From: Brachypterus glaber
Lineage: Eukaryota; Arthropoda; Insecta; Coleoptera; Kateretidae
Reading direction: 5' to 3'
Assembly (NCBI GenBank): GCA_958510825.1
Contig: OY294051.1
Span: 30,817,667 to 30,881,666 of the forward strand
Length of the DNA stretch: 64,000 bases
The position numbers were made by a program, and so were the translations under genes. Shown piece after piece: positions 1 through 11,479 of this stretch (positions within the stretch are counted from its first letter, which is position 1; every line of letters starts with the position of its first letter). The notes under the pieces were generated by a model. The model searched no databases and was not told the DNA's origin. It worked only from the letters and a program-made list of their open reading frames with translations.

Positions 1-101
1 CGGTTCTCTCGTTATTATAGATTATAAAATTATATAAGAACCGGGGTATAAAGTGTATGAATTTTGGTACATTTTGCGTTACGTAATACTTGCACGTTCC
101 C
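1..101. mobile_element. Harbinger-like MITE family A, right arm only
   Basis: This is the right arm of a palindromic MITE whose full copies lie at 48018-48253 and 59893-60124. The shared terminus reads GCGTTACGTAATACTTG, then a CGTTCCC end. The left part lies outside the window. Confidence 0.75.
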
Positions 102-955
102 TTTACTGTGAATAATACATATAATACATATGTATATAATGAAATGCGTAGCATTACATATCTTCACGGCTTGTATTAAAGTTCTTAAATATAAAATTTA
201 TTTTCAAAGATTTATTTTATGCAATACACCTTTTAGTCATTTAATAAATGTTCTGTACGATTTAAAATATAACCCTGTATAGCTAAGAACCAGATAAATT
301 TATTCTAAAAGGCCCTTAACGTTACAAATGTATGTAAAAAATAATAAAAGGGTTGGAAATTAATATCACCGTGAGTAAGACTACTGAGTCATCGTTTTAT
401 TATTCATTTTAAGTGGTTAATTAGCAACTTTTTTTAAGGGGACCTTGCGACCTCTTTTGCTGCAATAAAAACCTATAATAACAATAATGTAATTAATTTT
501 CAGGAGAATGAGGCACCGGAATACAGTTTTATCTGGCTTCTTATATTTAAATCTTTTTCATAATTCAGCAACTGGGCTCAGGGCCGAACCTAAGCAATTT
601 CTTTGGGGGGTGTGACTGGTAAAAATGCCGAATAATGGACAAAAATAAAAAAAACTTCGGATGACTAAAAAAAGGTCCTTGCTCCTTGAGATTTGACTAA
701 AATACTTAAGATTGTGCCAAATTGTGCATCGTTTAAAATATATTAAGGAAAAAGATTAACTATCATTTCACCGTGTGGGTTAACATATTGTTGCATAACA
801 CAATTCAGTTGGGGGACCTCATTTAAACCTACAAACAGGAAAACCAGTATGCAAGATATACCAAATCGGAGCCAACTACATATTTTTAGTGCAAATTATA
901 CGAGGTGTGTACATTCAAAAACTAGTTTTTTATTCGAATTTATTACACCAGTCTT
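102..955. other. AT-rich intergenic DNA, no gene seen
   Basis: No open frame has a recognisable domain here. Around 570-680 there is a poly-G/poly-A mixed stretch of the kind scattered through the window (also near 16500, 18650 and 55300), which suggests old transposon debris. Confidence 0.5.
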
Positions 956-1836
956 AAACCAAATTTTATTATCTTAACTATAACATACTAGTATGGCTTG
1001 AAGAGTGTTGTTTAAATGACGTCATAGTTAATTGGTAAAGTAGGACACTATTATACCAAAATCTTTTTCGACGTTAAAAAGTTTATTGAGTTTTTTATTT
1101 TGCGATATTTGAAACTGAGAAACAAAAATGAGGTCTACAACGAAAACATTAGGCTTGACCTAACTTTGCAAGAACATTTTTGCATAAAGCTTATAAATTA
1201 CTTACTTTTATTTAACTCATTTATTCTAGGTACCTACATTACCCATGAATGATATTTAAATTTATTTCAGTTTAATCCGTTCTTCCACAAAAAAGTGCCT
1301 GGCAAAACAATCAAATATTTTTAACATCTGGCTTACCCAAAAAAATATACCTAACCTATTTTTTCCTCTTCTTGTTTTCGAAAAAATATAATTTGGGGTG
1401 CACTTTGTAGGTTAAGTCATGTCATTCGACTTTGGTTTATAATTTTTATTAATTTTTTAACTATTTAATGTTAATATGTCTATCGTTTCTACGATTAATC
1501 TGAGATTTAAGTTTGCCTGAAGATGAATGTGTAAACATTCGAAATTGCAATCGCAAAAATATAAAAAGAATAAAAGTGTATTATTTTATCTATTATATCT
1601 ACTCTACTACAAGCAAAGAATTTGTTAAAAAAATGGAAGTGGAAAACTTTCAAATTTGGGAGAAATATAATAGAAAAGGATATAAATACTTACTATGTGA
1701 GCAAACCACCTAGGGTACGTGGTTACTACGAATAGTTAGTGTGACGTCATTGTTTGTTGTAGTTAAGTAATAAAATGTGTGTAGTATGCTATTCTTCATA
1801 CTAGTATATTATAGTTACGATGATAAAATTTGGTTT
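956..1836. mobile_element. Non-autonomous DNA transposon with ~38-bp inverted termini (copy 1)
   Basis: The left end AACCAAATTTTATTATC is matched by an inverted copy at the right end (GATAAAATTTGGTT), and homology runs about 38 bp inward to ACTAGTATG. The interior aligns along its length with 8025-9116: shared blocks include GCATAAAGCTTATAAA and GAGCAAACCACCTAG. No transposase frame is visible, so this is a deletion derivative. The superfamily was not assigned. Confidence 0.75.
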
Positions 1837-3486
1837 TAGTAGGACAAAATTAAAGCACACGTAACAAAAAATGCGTAACGGACGAGTTAATAATCTAATT
1901 CTCAAACATTAATTAAAAATTATTTCTTTTAAAGAACTTGTTAAACAACAAAGTAGTTACTATTTGAAGTTGGCTGTATTTTTTATAGCATTTTAACAGT
2001 CTTTTTTTGTAATAAAATGCGAAACTAAAACAAAACAAGTAGTAAAGATTCGAAATGTTTCATACTTCATAGAAAACTCTTGGTAAACCTAAAAATATTA
2101 AAAAAGAACATTTTTTACAATAAGAACTGAACGCTCATATAGGAATAAGCTCATGAGATTTCAGTATGTGGCAAAAAAAAACGAACATTTTAGATGCAAT
2201 GTTTGTATTTATGTCCTAATGGTGTGCTCAAATTTACCCTAGGGGGTGCTCAAATTTACCCGAGGCACCCCTAAGGACACCAGATAAGGACAATGCTCAC
2301 ATGGAACGGGTGCACTACCGAGCACACTGTTTGTTTACTCTATGAACCAGGCGCGGATTGGCTTCTTCCGTAAAACGGTTCAAAATCTAAAAAATAGGTA
2401 AATTGAGGGCCCGGAATAGGCGAAATAGAACAGTCCGCCACTAACAATAAACAGGGGCGAGCCGAGCAAAAAGATTGAGTCTACAAAATTTTCCAACTGC
2501 CAATTTTTTTCCTCTCCCTCCAATAAAACTAATTAAAAACCTCGTTAAAACCAAAAAAAGGCTTAAAAGCTCCTCACTCTTTACCATTTACCCAATTCGT
2601 CTAAAATTTTCCATTTGCCAATTTCCACAAATAGTTTTTTCTCCAATAAAACGATTAAAAAAAGCTCACCATTCTTCAAAATTTACAAACTGCTCGAGAA
2701 TTTCCACCAATCTTTACTCCCTCCAATAAGGCTGATGACAAAAAAGCACACTCCTGGTAAACTTCGAAAAGGAATTTATTAAAATGTTTAAAATTGTGCC
2801 AAATCGGAGCTAAATTTTCCGACTCGGAAAATGATTGAGCCCCTTGCCCTCCTTAGGTCCGTGTCTGTCACCCTCAGAAAGAGAATTTACGTAAAAAACT
2901 CTTGGTTTTAAATGAGAGCATAAAAGTCAGCTTATTAAACTCCAAAATTCTATAGTTGATTTAAATCTACGAAGAGTACTGTAATAAGACAATTGAACAA
3001 CATACTTCTCCGTATGTCACTTGTCAAATTAATTATTTAGTGCCGTTAGAAACAAGACAGCATCGTTTCATCGACAGTTAGAAAGAATTTCAAATCTACT
3101 ATTTCAGCAGACATGCACTAATAATCTTTTGTTAGTATAGGTAGCGAACCTACACACACTTTAAATGCAAGCGTTTAAAATTTGCAATTTACCGAGTCCT
3201 ATCTAAGAATAATCTGTCTTAATTTATGCTATTAGGATATATTAAAAATACCCAGTTAGAAAAAGTCCTACCTTTCACTTCCGTGGGATGTTTTTCATAA
3301 AAGAAAATATCCTAAGGGATAACCCCTAAAATGCATATGAAAGTCCCAGGAATGAGCATTTTATGTTATGTGAAATCATCCTCTTTATTTTCCAAAATAC
3401 TGAAAACACCATGTATAAATACGGTGTTTCTTAATATCCATTATATCCAGAACATTTACACTTTTAAGTGTAAAATAATAGTTATT
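1837..3486. other. Intergenic DNA with repeat fragments
   Basis: No supportable gene. The piece at about 2345-2480 (GCGCGGATTGG, then GGCCCGGAATAG) resembles 41985-42080, so it is a dispersed repeat. At 2225-2270 the phrase GTGCTCAAATTTACCC occurs twice close together. Confidence 0.4.
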
Positions 3487-3617
3487 TATAATACAAGGGT
3501 GAAAAGTTAAGTTTTTCGATTGAGTAGGTTTTTAGAAGCCGAGGGCCGACCGATAAGGCCGGCCCGAGGGTAATATACCTACGAAATCAAAATTTAACTT
3601 TTTGCCCGTGTATTATA
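3487..3617. mobile_element. 131-bp foldback MITE with GC-rich core
   Basis: The ends TATAATACAAGGGTG and CACGGGC-type GTATTATA are inverted copies of each other with a few mismatches, extending through AAAAGTTAA. The centre holds a GC-rich palindromic patch around GGGCCGACC/GGCCGGCCC. No coding capacity. It sits about 500 bp upstream of MND1. Confidence 0.65.
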
Positions 3618-4098
3618 CAATATTTTTTATTCGATTGTTACTAATTATAATAAATTATTAAAATATACTTAATTTTAAATTACAAAAAATATTTCTTTTT
3701 CCTGTCTTATTACTTATCTAGTTATCCATGACAAATCGCTATCCAATCAAATCGCTAAAAAAACAATTGAATCGTTTCTTTTGCATGCGGTTTCATTTTC
3801 AAACTAAAAAAGCTATAGCTTGGTGATTAATTTCTATTAAAATGTGTCTGTTATGAAATTAATAATACTTCCAAAACTGTTTTATGAATATTATAAATAT
3901 TGAAATTGATTTTACAATTGAAATTTTGTGTTTTTAAGTTATTTTAGTGGATGAATACAGATTAATCAGTTAACATATATTTTGAGGTTATGTTATAGAA
4001 GAAATTTTTATTTTGTATGTAATGATTATAATAACTGTATCTGTTCAAAAAGAACAGTCACACGAATTATTTTGTTTAGTTAATTTATCACTTCATTC

Positions 4099-4108
4099 TT
4101 GTTTCAGA
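4099..4108 (+). promoter_or_regulatory. Probable 3' splice acceptor in MND1 5' UTR
   Basis: The tract CATTCTTGTTTCAG just upstream of the MND1 start is a good pyrimidine-rich acceptor. It suggests that a non-coding first exon lies further upstream. That exon was not located. Confidence 0.45.
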
Positions 4109-4128
4109 TTGAAAATTTAAAAATAAAT

Positions 4129-4743
4129 ATGTCTAAAAAGGGCGTAAGCGCTGAAGAAAAACGTCATCGTATGTTACAACTTTTTTACGAAAGAGGTGAA
4201 TGTTTTCAACTGAAAGAACTAGAAAAAATTGCACCAAAAGAAAAAGGGATCATAGCAAACTCAGTAAAGGACGTCTTGCAGCAACTTGTAGATGATGGTC
4301 TCATAGATACAGATAAAATTGGAACTTCCGTGTACTTTTGGGCTTTTCCAAGTAAGGCTTTAACCACCAGAAAAAGGAAACTCGAGGAAGTGGAAACGCA
4401 GTTCCAAACGTCGACAAAAAAATTGAAATTGATCGAAGAAAACATCGAAAATTCGAATAAAAACAAGGAGAACATTGACCAAATCAACAAAATCGTGCAA
4501 GAAACGACTGATACGGAGTTAGAACTATTATCTTTCGCAAGAAAACTAAAGGAATATAAAGAAAACGACCCAGAATTCATGGAAACCCTATCCAGGAAAA
4601 CTAAGGAATTGAAAAACGCTGCGAACCGTTGGACAGATAATATTTTTGCCGTGAAGTCTTGGTGCAAGAAGAAGTTCTTCATGGAGGATGCGGTTATCAA
4701 TAAGCAGTTTGGGATTCCGGATGAACTGGATTATATTGATTAA
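4129..4743 (+). CDS. MND1: Meiotic nuclear division protein 1 (MND1)
   Basis: MND1 pairs with HOP2 (PSMC3IP) in the nucleus. The heterodimer stabilises RAD51/DMC1 filaments and promotes homologous strand invasion in meiosis. The 204-residue product matches the usual size (human about 205). The N-terminal winged-helix part shows AEEKRHRMLQLF, LKELEKIAPKEKGI, the VDDGLIDTDKIGTS region and YWAFPSKAL-type FWAFPSKAL (about residues 8-80). A Lys/Glu-rich coiled coil follows (about 85-165). The C-terminal signature AANRWTDNIFAVKSW and the ending FGIPDELDYID are diagnostic. I chose the ATG at 4129 because it opens MSKKGVSAEEK; codons upstream belong to the splice acceptor. The whole protein is in one exon, unusual for a family that commonly has several introns, so an ancient retrocopy or intron loss is possible. 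The frame is intact, which argues for function. Confidence 0.95.
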   Translation: MSKKGVSAEEKRHRMLQLFYERGECFQLKELEKIAPKEKGIIANSVKDVLQQLVDDGLIDTDKIGTSVYFWAFPSKALTTRKRKLEEVETQFQTSTKKLKLIEENIENSNKNKENIDQINKIVQETTDTELELLSFARKLKEYKENDPEFMETLSRKTKELKNAANRWTDNIFAVKSWCKKKFFMEDAVINKQFGIPDELDYID

Positions 4744-4764
4744 GGTAAACAATATAACTACACA

Positions 4765-4770
4765 AATAAA
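4765..4770 (+). terminator. MND1 polyadenylation signal
   Basis: AATAAA lies 22 nt after the MND1 stop codon, in an A-rich context. It is the closest canonical signal and implies a very short 3' UTR. Confidence 0.55.
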
Positions 4771-4849
4771 AAATATGCTTCTATCAAATATATTTCTGTG
4801 GTTTGGTTTTAAAAGGGCCGATATCAAATATTTTGATACACTAATTCAA

Positions 4850-5035
4850 ACATTGGCCGTTTTAGCAGTTTAACAAAAATGTTTATTAAAACCACACGTC
4901 GGCCTTTTTCGCTTAAAGTCTACATTTATCTCACCAGCACTGACATTGACTTTTTTAGGTTTTATAGATCTGAAAAAAAAAATAGTTCGGCGGTAAAATA
5001 CGGAAAAAGTGACATTGGCCTTTTTAGAATCAAGC
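4850..5035. repeat. Degenerate short repeat with GGCCTTTTT phrases
   Basis: Variants of ATTGGCCTTTTTAG recur near 4853, 4908, 4947 and 5015. Spacing is irregular, so this is only a weak decayed minisatellite. The open frames across it on both strands carry no domain. Confidence 0.3.
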
Positions 5036-5199
5036 CACAGATTTATACTTGTATACATATTAATTAAAATTTCATGACTTATCAAAAAAAAAGTACAATT
5101 TCCAGTTTTTTCCTGATCTATTTTTGATTACCTGAATTGTTTATATTCAAATTAAAAATGGACCATGATAAAAAACGATTTGAAAATGAAAATGAGTAA

Positions 5200-5345
5200 G
5201 TGCCTATTCACAGGCTCGCATAAGAACATAAAAGATAACAATGCGATGTCATGATTGGCTTGATGTGCCGCCATGAATCTTGTAAGCCAATCACGACATC
5301 GCATTCTTATGTTTTATGTTATTATGCAAGCTTCTGGATAGGCCT
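5200..5345. mobile_element. Harbinger-like MITE family C, copy 1
   Basis: A 146-bp foldback flanked by TAA at 5197-5199 and 5346-5348. The inverted termini read TGCCTATTCACAGGCTCG and the reverse of GCTTCTGGATAGGCCT. The inner arms carry TGCGATGT and the phrase GATTGGCTT/AAGCCAATC. Related copies are at 9831, 16254 and 44615. Confidence 0.75.
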
Positions 5346-5800
5346 TAAGGGACGAAACTTGGGTAGTGATAATATGTATGCCCGTAGAAATGGGTTTATC
5401 ACAAAACTTTACTACCTTTTTTTGCGTGCCTATAATACAATATTTTGGCTATTTTTGTTTAGTTACGTATCAATACTTTTTTTTAATAAAATATATTACT
5501 TTGTAAGTTATTCGTTAATAATTCGAAAACCTGTTCTAGATTTAGTTTTATTTTTTCACATGATCTACATACATATATTTAATTTATTAACTTATTCTAA
5601 TTTCTTTAAAAAATACGGTTTTGTGCGAGGTTTTGTGAAACAAAAGGTTTTCTAATATCCAAACTTTCGCATCAATGATGATCATAGTGCGTACGCACCA
5701 AACATTCCTCTGTGATTATAATTAAATAGGTATAATATTTAAAGATAAGTATCTTAAATTTGATCTGATTTTTTTTCTTTATAACTTTAACCAATTCCCA

Positions 5801-6250
5801 TATAGCACCGGTCGTCCATTGGACGTCCATTTTAGATCCCTTTTAGGTACATTGGTCCACTGACTAATAATGGATGTACTGTGTACGTCCATATATTTAC
5901 ATCCTTTGTACGACTATTAGTGGACGTTCATTCAGTGTCCATTTTACGCCCATAATTTCAGCACTCTATGTTTATTCATCTGAACAAACAAACAAACAAC
6001 AAAAAGTCCAAACATTGCAAGTTAAATAACAGTTTTTCACAGTAGCAAAAACCAGTTAAGTAAGCGAAAAAGCAAGTTCTATGGATGCTGGATGGATGGT
6101 TTGAACGAAAACCTTATGGATGTCCACAGTTGTGTCATCTGGACTCTGAACGGATGTCCATGGGACGTCCATAGAGAAAACATGGGCATCCTATGGACAT
6201 ACAGCCGTCCATGAACATACGTCCATTATCAAAAAGTCCATTATATGATC
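5801..6250. mobile_element. ISL2EU-like MITE rich in TGGACGTCCA
   Basis: It begins CCCATATAGCACCGG, matching the CCCAGATAGCACAAA start at 13253. Variants of the palindrome TGGACGTCC occur about ten times in two clusters, near 5815-5950 and 6110-6245. The stretch 5985-6200 is the reverse complement of 13265-13505. No transposase frame is present. Confidence 0.6.
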
Positions 6251-6337
6251 CATTTGTTTTAATCCTCGATAAAGGCTTTAAGAGCCAACACTGCAATATG
6301 TAAAAAGTCCGAATTATACTTACTATCGTTAAAATTT

Positions 6338-6435
6338 TACTAGCACCTAGAATCTGAGGCGCGGGGAAAAGAAGAGGTAAATTTTTACTAATTGGCACCT
6401 GGAATCTGAGGCGCGGGGTAGAGAAGAGGTAAAAT
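6338..6435. repeat. Two-copy tandem repeat, ~50-bp unit
   Basis: The block containing GAATCTGAGGCGCGGGG and AGAAGAGGTAAA is present twice in direct orientation with a few substitutions and a small indel. No coding meaning is apparent. Confidence 0.7.
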
Positions 6436-8024
6436 TTTGTGTGAATTCTATAGGCGACCTTGCATTCCAAACATTTCAGCCAGATGCCAGTTCGTAAAAT
6501 TTTAACTTTCTACCAACTGTTTACGTTGTAATATTATAATATTAAGAAAATAGGGCTTTTCTGACAAGGTATGTTGTTTTGGTAGCTGGGAGTCGAGTTT
6601 GGGGCCCGATCAAGAAAAATTTTTAGCAGTGTGTTTAACATGCATGTAGGAACGCACAAAAAAATTTAGGCGATTTAAAAATCTTTTGCAAATAAAACGT
6701 GTGAAAGAACCGCGAAATTGCAGTTAAGAAAATTAAGAAACATAACCTCAAATTCTGTTATAAAATTTCCGTGGTATGCAACAATAAGGTAACTGCCTAA
6801 TAGATAATAAGCATGTGTAAATAAAGCTGAATAAGTAAAAAAAAAAACAAATATCTATTAAGTAGGACTATTATTGCTATACCTGCAGTTGTTGGGTCTA
6901 AAAATCGTGTTTTAAAACCAACCTTTTATTTTCTTATATAACTACTTTTTTTTTCCTTAACACTGAAAATGTACGAATTTTAAAATACAGAGGTGTCACC
7001 ATCATTTTTATTTTGATACTTGGATAACGATTGTTTATAAAATTTTGCACTAAAGTTTGTGTATTTCAGAAATACTTTTTCTCTAGTGTATTTTAAGATT
7101 CTATCATTATTTTTTATGTAGTTTTCTTTTTAAATTATTAGTGTTAGGGAAATACGTTAAATTGAAAATTCAAAAAAAAATCGCCTGCGTCGCTCAACTT
7201 AATTACCAGTACTCTGATATCTCAGTAATAATTAATAGATTTTATAAAATAATTGCATATAAAATTCTGAAAAATACGACTGGATTTTTAAAAAATTTCG
7301 ACTTCGGCGCTAAATGTTGTGCCGGGTTGTGTTGAATATGGTGATACCACTCAATCTGTTTCATATTAAAGGACCTTAATTTAACAAAAACTTTTTATTC
7401 ATAATGTTGTAAAGCCAAATGGGCTTGCCCCCCCCCCCTATCAAAAATCCTGCGGGCGCCCCTGGTATGAGGCATACCTACCTCTGTAAGCTAGTCTAGC
7501 TTTCGTCAACTGAAAATTCATCTTGGGCCTTTAACGTGAGTAAATGTGTTAGATACGGCATTCACCCTGAGTTAGTTATTCCTAACGTGCTATTCTTGTG
7601 GCACTAAAAGTTTTATATTTCTAGGAAACCGCACAAAGGTCCTACATCCGCTCTAGTACATTTGACAATGTGCATACATATAGGTACTTTTTTTCGGAAA
7701 ACGGATGTTTTTTCTAATACCCCGTAAAACATTGGAAAGGGGTTGTTAAAAATATAATTTGGATGTGTAATAAGATATTTTTAACTAGGGGAAATACGAA
7801 GTTGACTCTTTAAACCCGGAGATTTTTTATTAAACTCAAAACTACAGAAACGCGCCTGTTTTGTGAAAAATATTCATGTTACTGAAATTATTTTTAATGT
7901 CTCGATCGGCTGTTGCTTTGTCTAGTTGGCGTGTTAGTGGGTTTTGGTGGTTGGTCGGTTTAAGCTTTTTATCAGAAGAAAACTTCCAGAAACACAAAGG
8001 GCTAACCACAAAAACACCACACAA
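6436..8024. other. Intergenic DNA, no gene seen
   Basis: AT-rich. A poly-C tract at 7430-7439 sits next to a GCGGGCGCCCC phrase typical of dispersed repeats in this window. The small open frames at 7141-7335 and 7842-8024 have no recognisable features. Confidence 0.45.
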
Positions 8025-8058
8025 AAACCAAATTTTATTATCTTAACTATAACAAACT

Positions 8059-8549
8059 TTTTTTTCTAAAAACGAATCAAAATCTCCAGTTAGCCAGCAA
8101 CATCCATGAACACAATACACGAAACAGAGAGTGCATAATACTTAACACCCGTTTTACTCTGCGAAGTCAGAATTCTCCAATTTACAGAGGCGTTATGGTA
8201 TATAATCAGCTAAATAATAGTCTAAAAAACTTGGGCGAAAACCAATTTAAAAATAAAACCAAAGAACACTTCTTAAGACTGTGATATTTATTTATTTATT
8301 TATTTATTTTATTTTATTATGAATCTCTCTCTATATATATATATTTGTATTTTTTTTAATTATTTATTTATTCTTATTATTGCCTTTGCATATTTTTTAT
8401 ATTTTTATATTTTTTATTCTACATATTTTTTATTGTTCTTCTTCTACCTATTTTGTATTAATATTGTATTTTATATTTAATGTTAACTAGGCTTAGGCAC
8501 CAGTTTTTTGTACTGATTTTAGGTCATTAATAAACACCTTTTAAAAAAA
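8059..8549 (+). mobile_element. 5'-truncated LINE 3' end inserted in a DNA transposon
   Basis: The insert encodes the C-terminal tail of a LINE reverse transcriptase, then a T-rich UTR with a TTTA microsatellite, an AATAAA-like signal (8530) and a poly(A) tail. It is flanked by AAACT at 8054-8058 and 8550-8554, which fits target-primed insertion. The uninterrupted target is visible in the copy at 956-1836. Confidence 0.75.
8099..8284 (+). pseudogene. LINE reverse-transcriptase C-terminal fragment
   Basis: This open stretch starts in mid-protein without an ATG and ends at a natural stop. It reads NIHEHNTRNRECIILNT, then YRGVMVYNQLNNSLKN and KTKEHFLRL. The HNTRNR block followed by a YNxLN motif is the usual end of CR1/Jockey-group LINE ORF2 proteins. 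It lacks endonuclease and polymerase domains, so it is a dead fragment from 5' truncation. Confidence 0.75.
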
Positions 8550-9272
8550 AAACTAGTATGGTTTGAAGAGTGTTGTTTTTGACGTCATAGTTAGTTGGTA
8601 AAGTAAAAGTAAAATCTTTTTCGAGGTTAAAAAAATTATTGAGTTGTTTATTTTGCGATATTTGAAATTGAGAACCAAAAATGATGTTTACAAGGAAGAA
8701 ATTAGGCTTGTTCTAACTTTGGAAAAACATTTTTGCATAAAGCTTATAAATTACTTACTTTTATTTGACTCGTTTATCGTATCTATATTATCCACGAATG
8801 ATATCTGACGATTGTTTAAAATAATATCAATAGAATTAATTCTTGCCGAGATTCTTGCAAAAGTGGCAAAACAATCTTGTACATAAGTCCGGCTTCCACA
8901 AAAACACTAACCTCTCCTTCGTCAAAAAAATGTGATTCGGAAAGGACAGAAATATGATGGAAAAGGATAGTAATACTTACTATGCGAGCAAACCACCTAG
9001 GGGTACATGGTTACTAAGAATAGTAAGTGTGACGTCATTGTTTGTTGTAGTTAACTAATAAAATGTGTGTATTATGCTATATATACATGTTATAGTTTCG
9101 ATAATAAAATTTGGTTATTGTAACAACTGATCAAGTGACCCAGCTGGCATTTGTTTAGACAATTTCTATTGTTTTAATAATCAAGGTTTGATTAAGCTCA
9201 TTTTATGCCAACCCTTTATTAAAAGAGATATCCGTTTTTTGTGAATTATAACGTCATATTTTTTTAAACGAA

Positions 9273-9360
9273 AATTGCTACATTGTGCTGATGAGACCAA
9301 ATGAGGTCGAAACAGTGAAAAGTCCATAGTTTTCCGTTTAACTCTGTGACCATGTTGATG
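9273..9360 (+). ncRNA. Hammerhead-ribozyme-like motif
   Basis: The catalytic core is canonical: CTGATGA at 9288-9294, a perfect 4-bp stem II (GACC 9295-9298 with GGTC 9305-9308, loop AAATGA), then GAAA at 9309-9312. Stem III can form between ACAG (9312-9315) and CTGT (9344-9347), with an extra helper hairpin GAAAA/TTTTC inside. Stem I can form between ACATTGT (9280-9286) and ACCATGT (9349-9355) with one mismatch. The expected cleavage position is G (9348), where active hammerheads need A, C or U, so this copy may be inactive or my stem III register may be off by one. I found no second copy in the window. Confidence 0.5.
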
Positions 9361-9830
9361 AAATACAAGCTTTATTACCGGCTTTTAACCAATGTTTTTA
9401 TCTGTACGATATGCCACGAATAATTTTTTTAAATTTTAATTTATTACGGACTTGAAACATTTTTTTATCTAAATAATGAAATTCATTTCATCTGGAAGAG
9501 CCTTTGCCTTTTTCTTGCCTTTATGGATGCCTGAATCTTTCATGGGTTATGAGATAAAATAAAATTATTGAAACTTTTCAATGGTTTTCAAAAAGAAAAT
9601 TTAAATAGATACAAGGAATCTTTAGTTAGGGTTCATACTTTTTGCTTAAATGCAATACCTATTCTAAGAAATGTTTATTTCTTTTCAAAGTACTACCGCA
9701 ATTGTACTGTAATGTATATTTTGAATAGAAACATCTGCTTTCCAATTGAAGGACGTAAATTTACCCAGAACTTGGTCAAAACAAAACTGATAAAACTTAA
9801 AAGAATAAATAAAGTTATCAATTTTTTTAA

Positions 9831-9966
9831 GGGCATATCCACAGGCTCGCATAAGAACGTAATACATAAGAATTCGATGTCGTGATTGGCTTGTTGTGCC
9901 GCCATGTATCTTGTAAGCCAATCACCGCATCGCATTCTTATGTTTTATGTTCTTCTGAATAGGCCT
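9831..9966. mobile_element. Harbinger-like MITE family C, copy 2
   Basis: A 136-bp foldback between TAA at 9828-9830 and 9967-9969. Ends are GGGCATATCCACAGGCTCG and the reverse of a GAATAGGCCT end. The interior has CGATGTCGTGATTGGC and its inverted partner. Short open frames here are by-products of the palindrome. Confidence 0.75.
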
Positions 9967-9969
9967 TAA

Positions 9970-11479
9970 TATAGAGTAATTCAAATTTTAGTAGTCAAGC
10001 CAATATCTAGACAACGGTTGAACAGTCAAAAAAACTATTTTTTATTGTTATGTCCTTGTCTTTAGTTTTCGAGATCAATCATTTAAAAATATTTACACCC
10101 GCAAGTGACCACTTACATAAAATATTTACATCAGATTAAATACTGTTGAAGAATACTTTCCACAAAAGCTTTAAAAAAATAATACGTTTTAAAACAAAAA
10201 TAAAAATTTTATATCTTTTTTCGACAAACGAAAAAGAAAATTACTTTTTACCTCCTTTGACCCCCTCGCCCCAGCCAGAATTTTAGCAAAGCACAGAGCT
10301 TTGGATAAGGAACCTTTGTTCGAAAATAGTCTTTAACTTTAAGCGTTCCTGAGTTATCGTGGTCACAAATTATTCCGAGTAGACGAAGATTTTTTTTTTT
10401 GTGAAAATCACCTTTTATTATATATTAGATTTAAAATATCCAGAAACTTAAAAAAAGCAAAACAATTTCTTTTTATTTTTCTTGGATAACATATCATTTT
10501 AAAATATTCATAGGAACTACCTAATTCTACAGACGGAAATACAAACTGTTAAGAATTGTGTCTAATGAGTTATTTCTCTACAAATTACCTACACAGCTTG
10601 GTTTGCTGAGAATAAATGTTTTAACACCTTTTTAAGAAAAAATCACACATGTTAATGACCTTAATGTTATAATATTTTGTAATAGCTCTTCAAAATGTTA
10701 ATTAAACCCACGTTGAAGATCAGTTACAAAAATAGGGAGTGTGAAATATTGTTCAATAACAATAAAAGTACACTTTGAGGTACATTTCATCTATTTCGTC
10801 TATATATGGCACTAAGAACCATCCTAAAATAGTAAAACGAGACCTGCAGTTAAACAATGCTTCGTACTGCATTGTATACTTTTCATAATGCATAGAAATA
10901 GACTTTAAAACAGATATTTTTGAAAACAGCGTTTTTTCATTTCACTGAACATTTAAAAACGATGATTTTATTTTCGAAATTTAATTTATTGCTTAGCGTT
11001 ACGGTGCGTTACGAGGGCGAGGGGGACTGATTTAGCGTTACGTAACACTCTTTGTTATTTTTAAAGAAATAAAACGGTTTTTTTTTTATTCAAAAATTAT
11101 TTTCACACAGAATACACAGAAAAAAGGATTCCTTGAACCAGGGACCAGTGTCTTTCGATATGTTTAAAACCATATTCTCTTGTTTCAAGGCTAGCATATC
11201 TTTGAACCAAAGTCAATTTCCTTGAAAAGCACCGTTTTTTAAATGAAGATCTGCGGGTGGAAGGATAAGAATTGCCCAAAAACCGCTTTACGTAACACTT
11301 GTGTGGAACCAAGGTAGTTTTTTAGTATAACCATGATATTTTTTCTGAGAATTTAATTTGATCGAACATTTTTTTGAGAATGTGCAATTCGACCTGCATT
11401 TTTAAAAGTTGTGGATGAGAAAACACCCCATGAGTTGTAGTTTATGCTTTCTGCCCAATATATTGCACTAGAATTTCAG
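9970..11479. other. Intergenic DNA, no gene seen
   Basis: AT-rich, with no domain-bearing frame. Near 10990-11055 and 11275-11300 there are GCGTTACGTAACAC-type phrases, suggesting remnants of a decayed Harbinger-like element. Confidence 0.4.

Larger units (their letters stand above)
8025..9116. mobile_element. Inverted-terminus DNA transposon, copy 2, interrupted by a LINE
   Basis: Same family and orientation as 956-1836. The left end AACCAAATTTTATTATC and right end AATAAAATTTGGTT are inverted copies. The left terminus is split by a LINE 3' end at 8059-8549, after which homology to copy 1 resumes at ACTAGTATGG. Confidence 0.75.

Noticed and set aside
4206..4700. 164-residue minus-strand frame
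   Set aside because: Antisense shadow of MND1.
5251..5655. 134-residue plus-strand frame with aromatic-rich hydrophobic segments
   Set aside because: Its first third is the palindromic MITE and the rest is AT-rich noise; no family resemblance.
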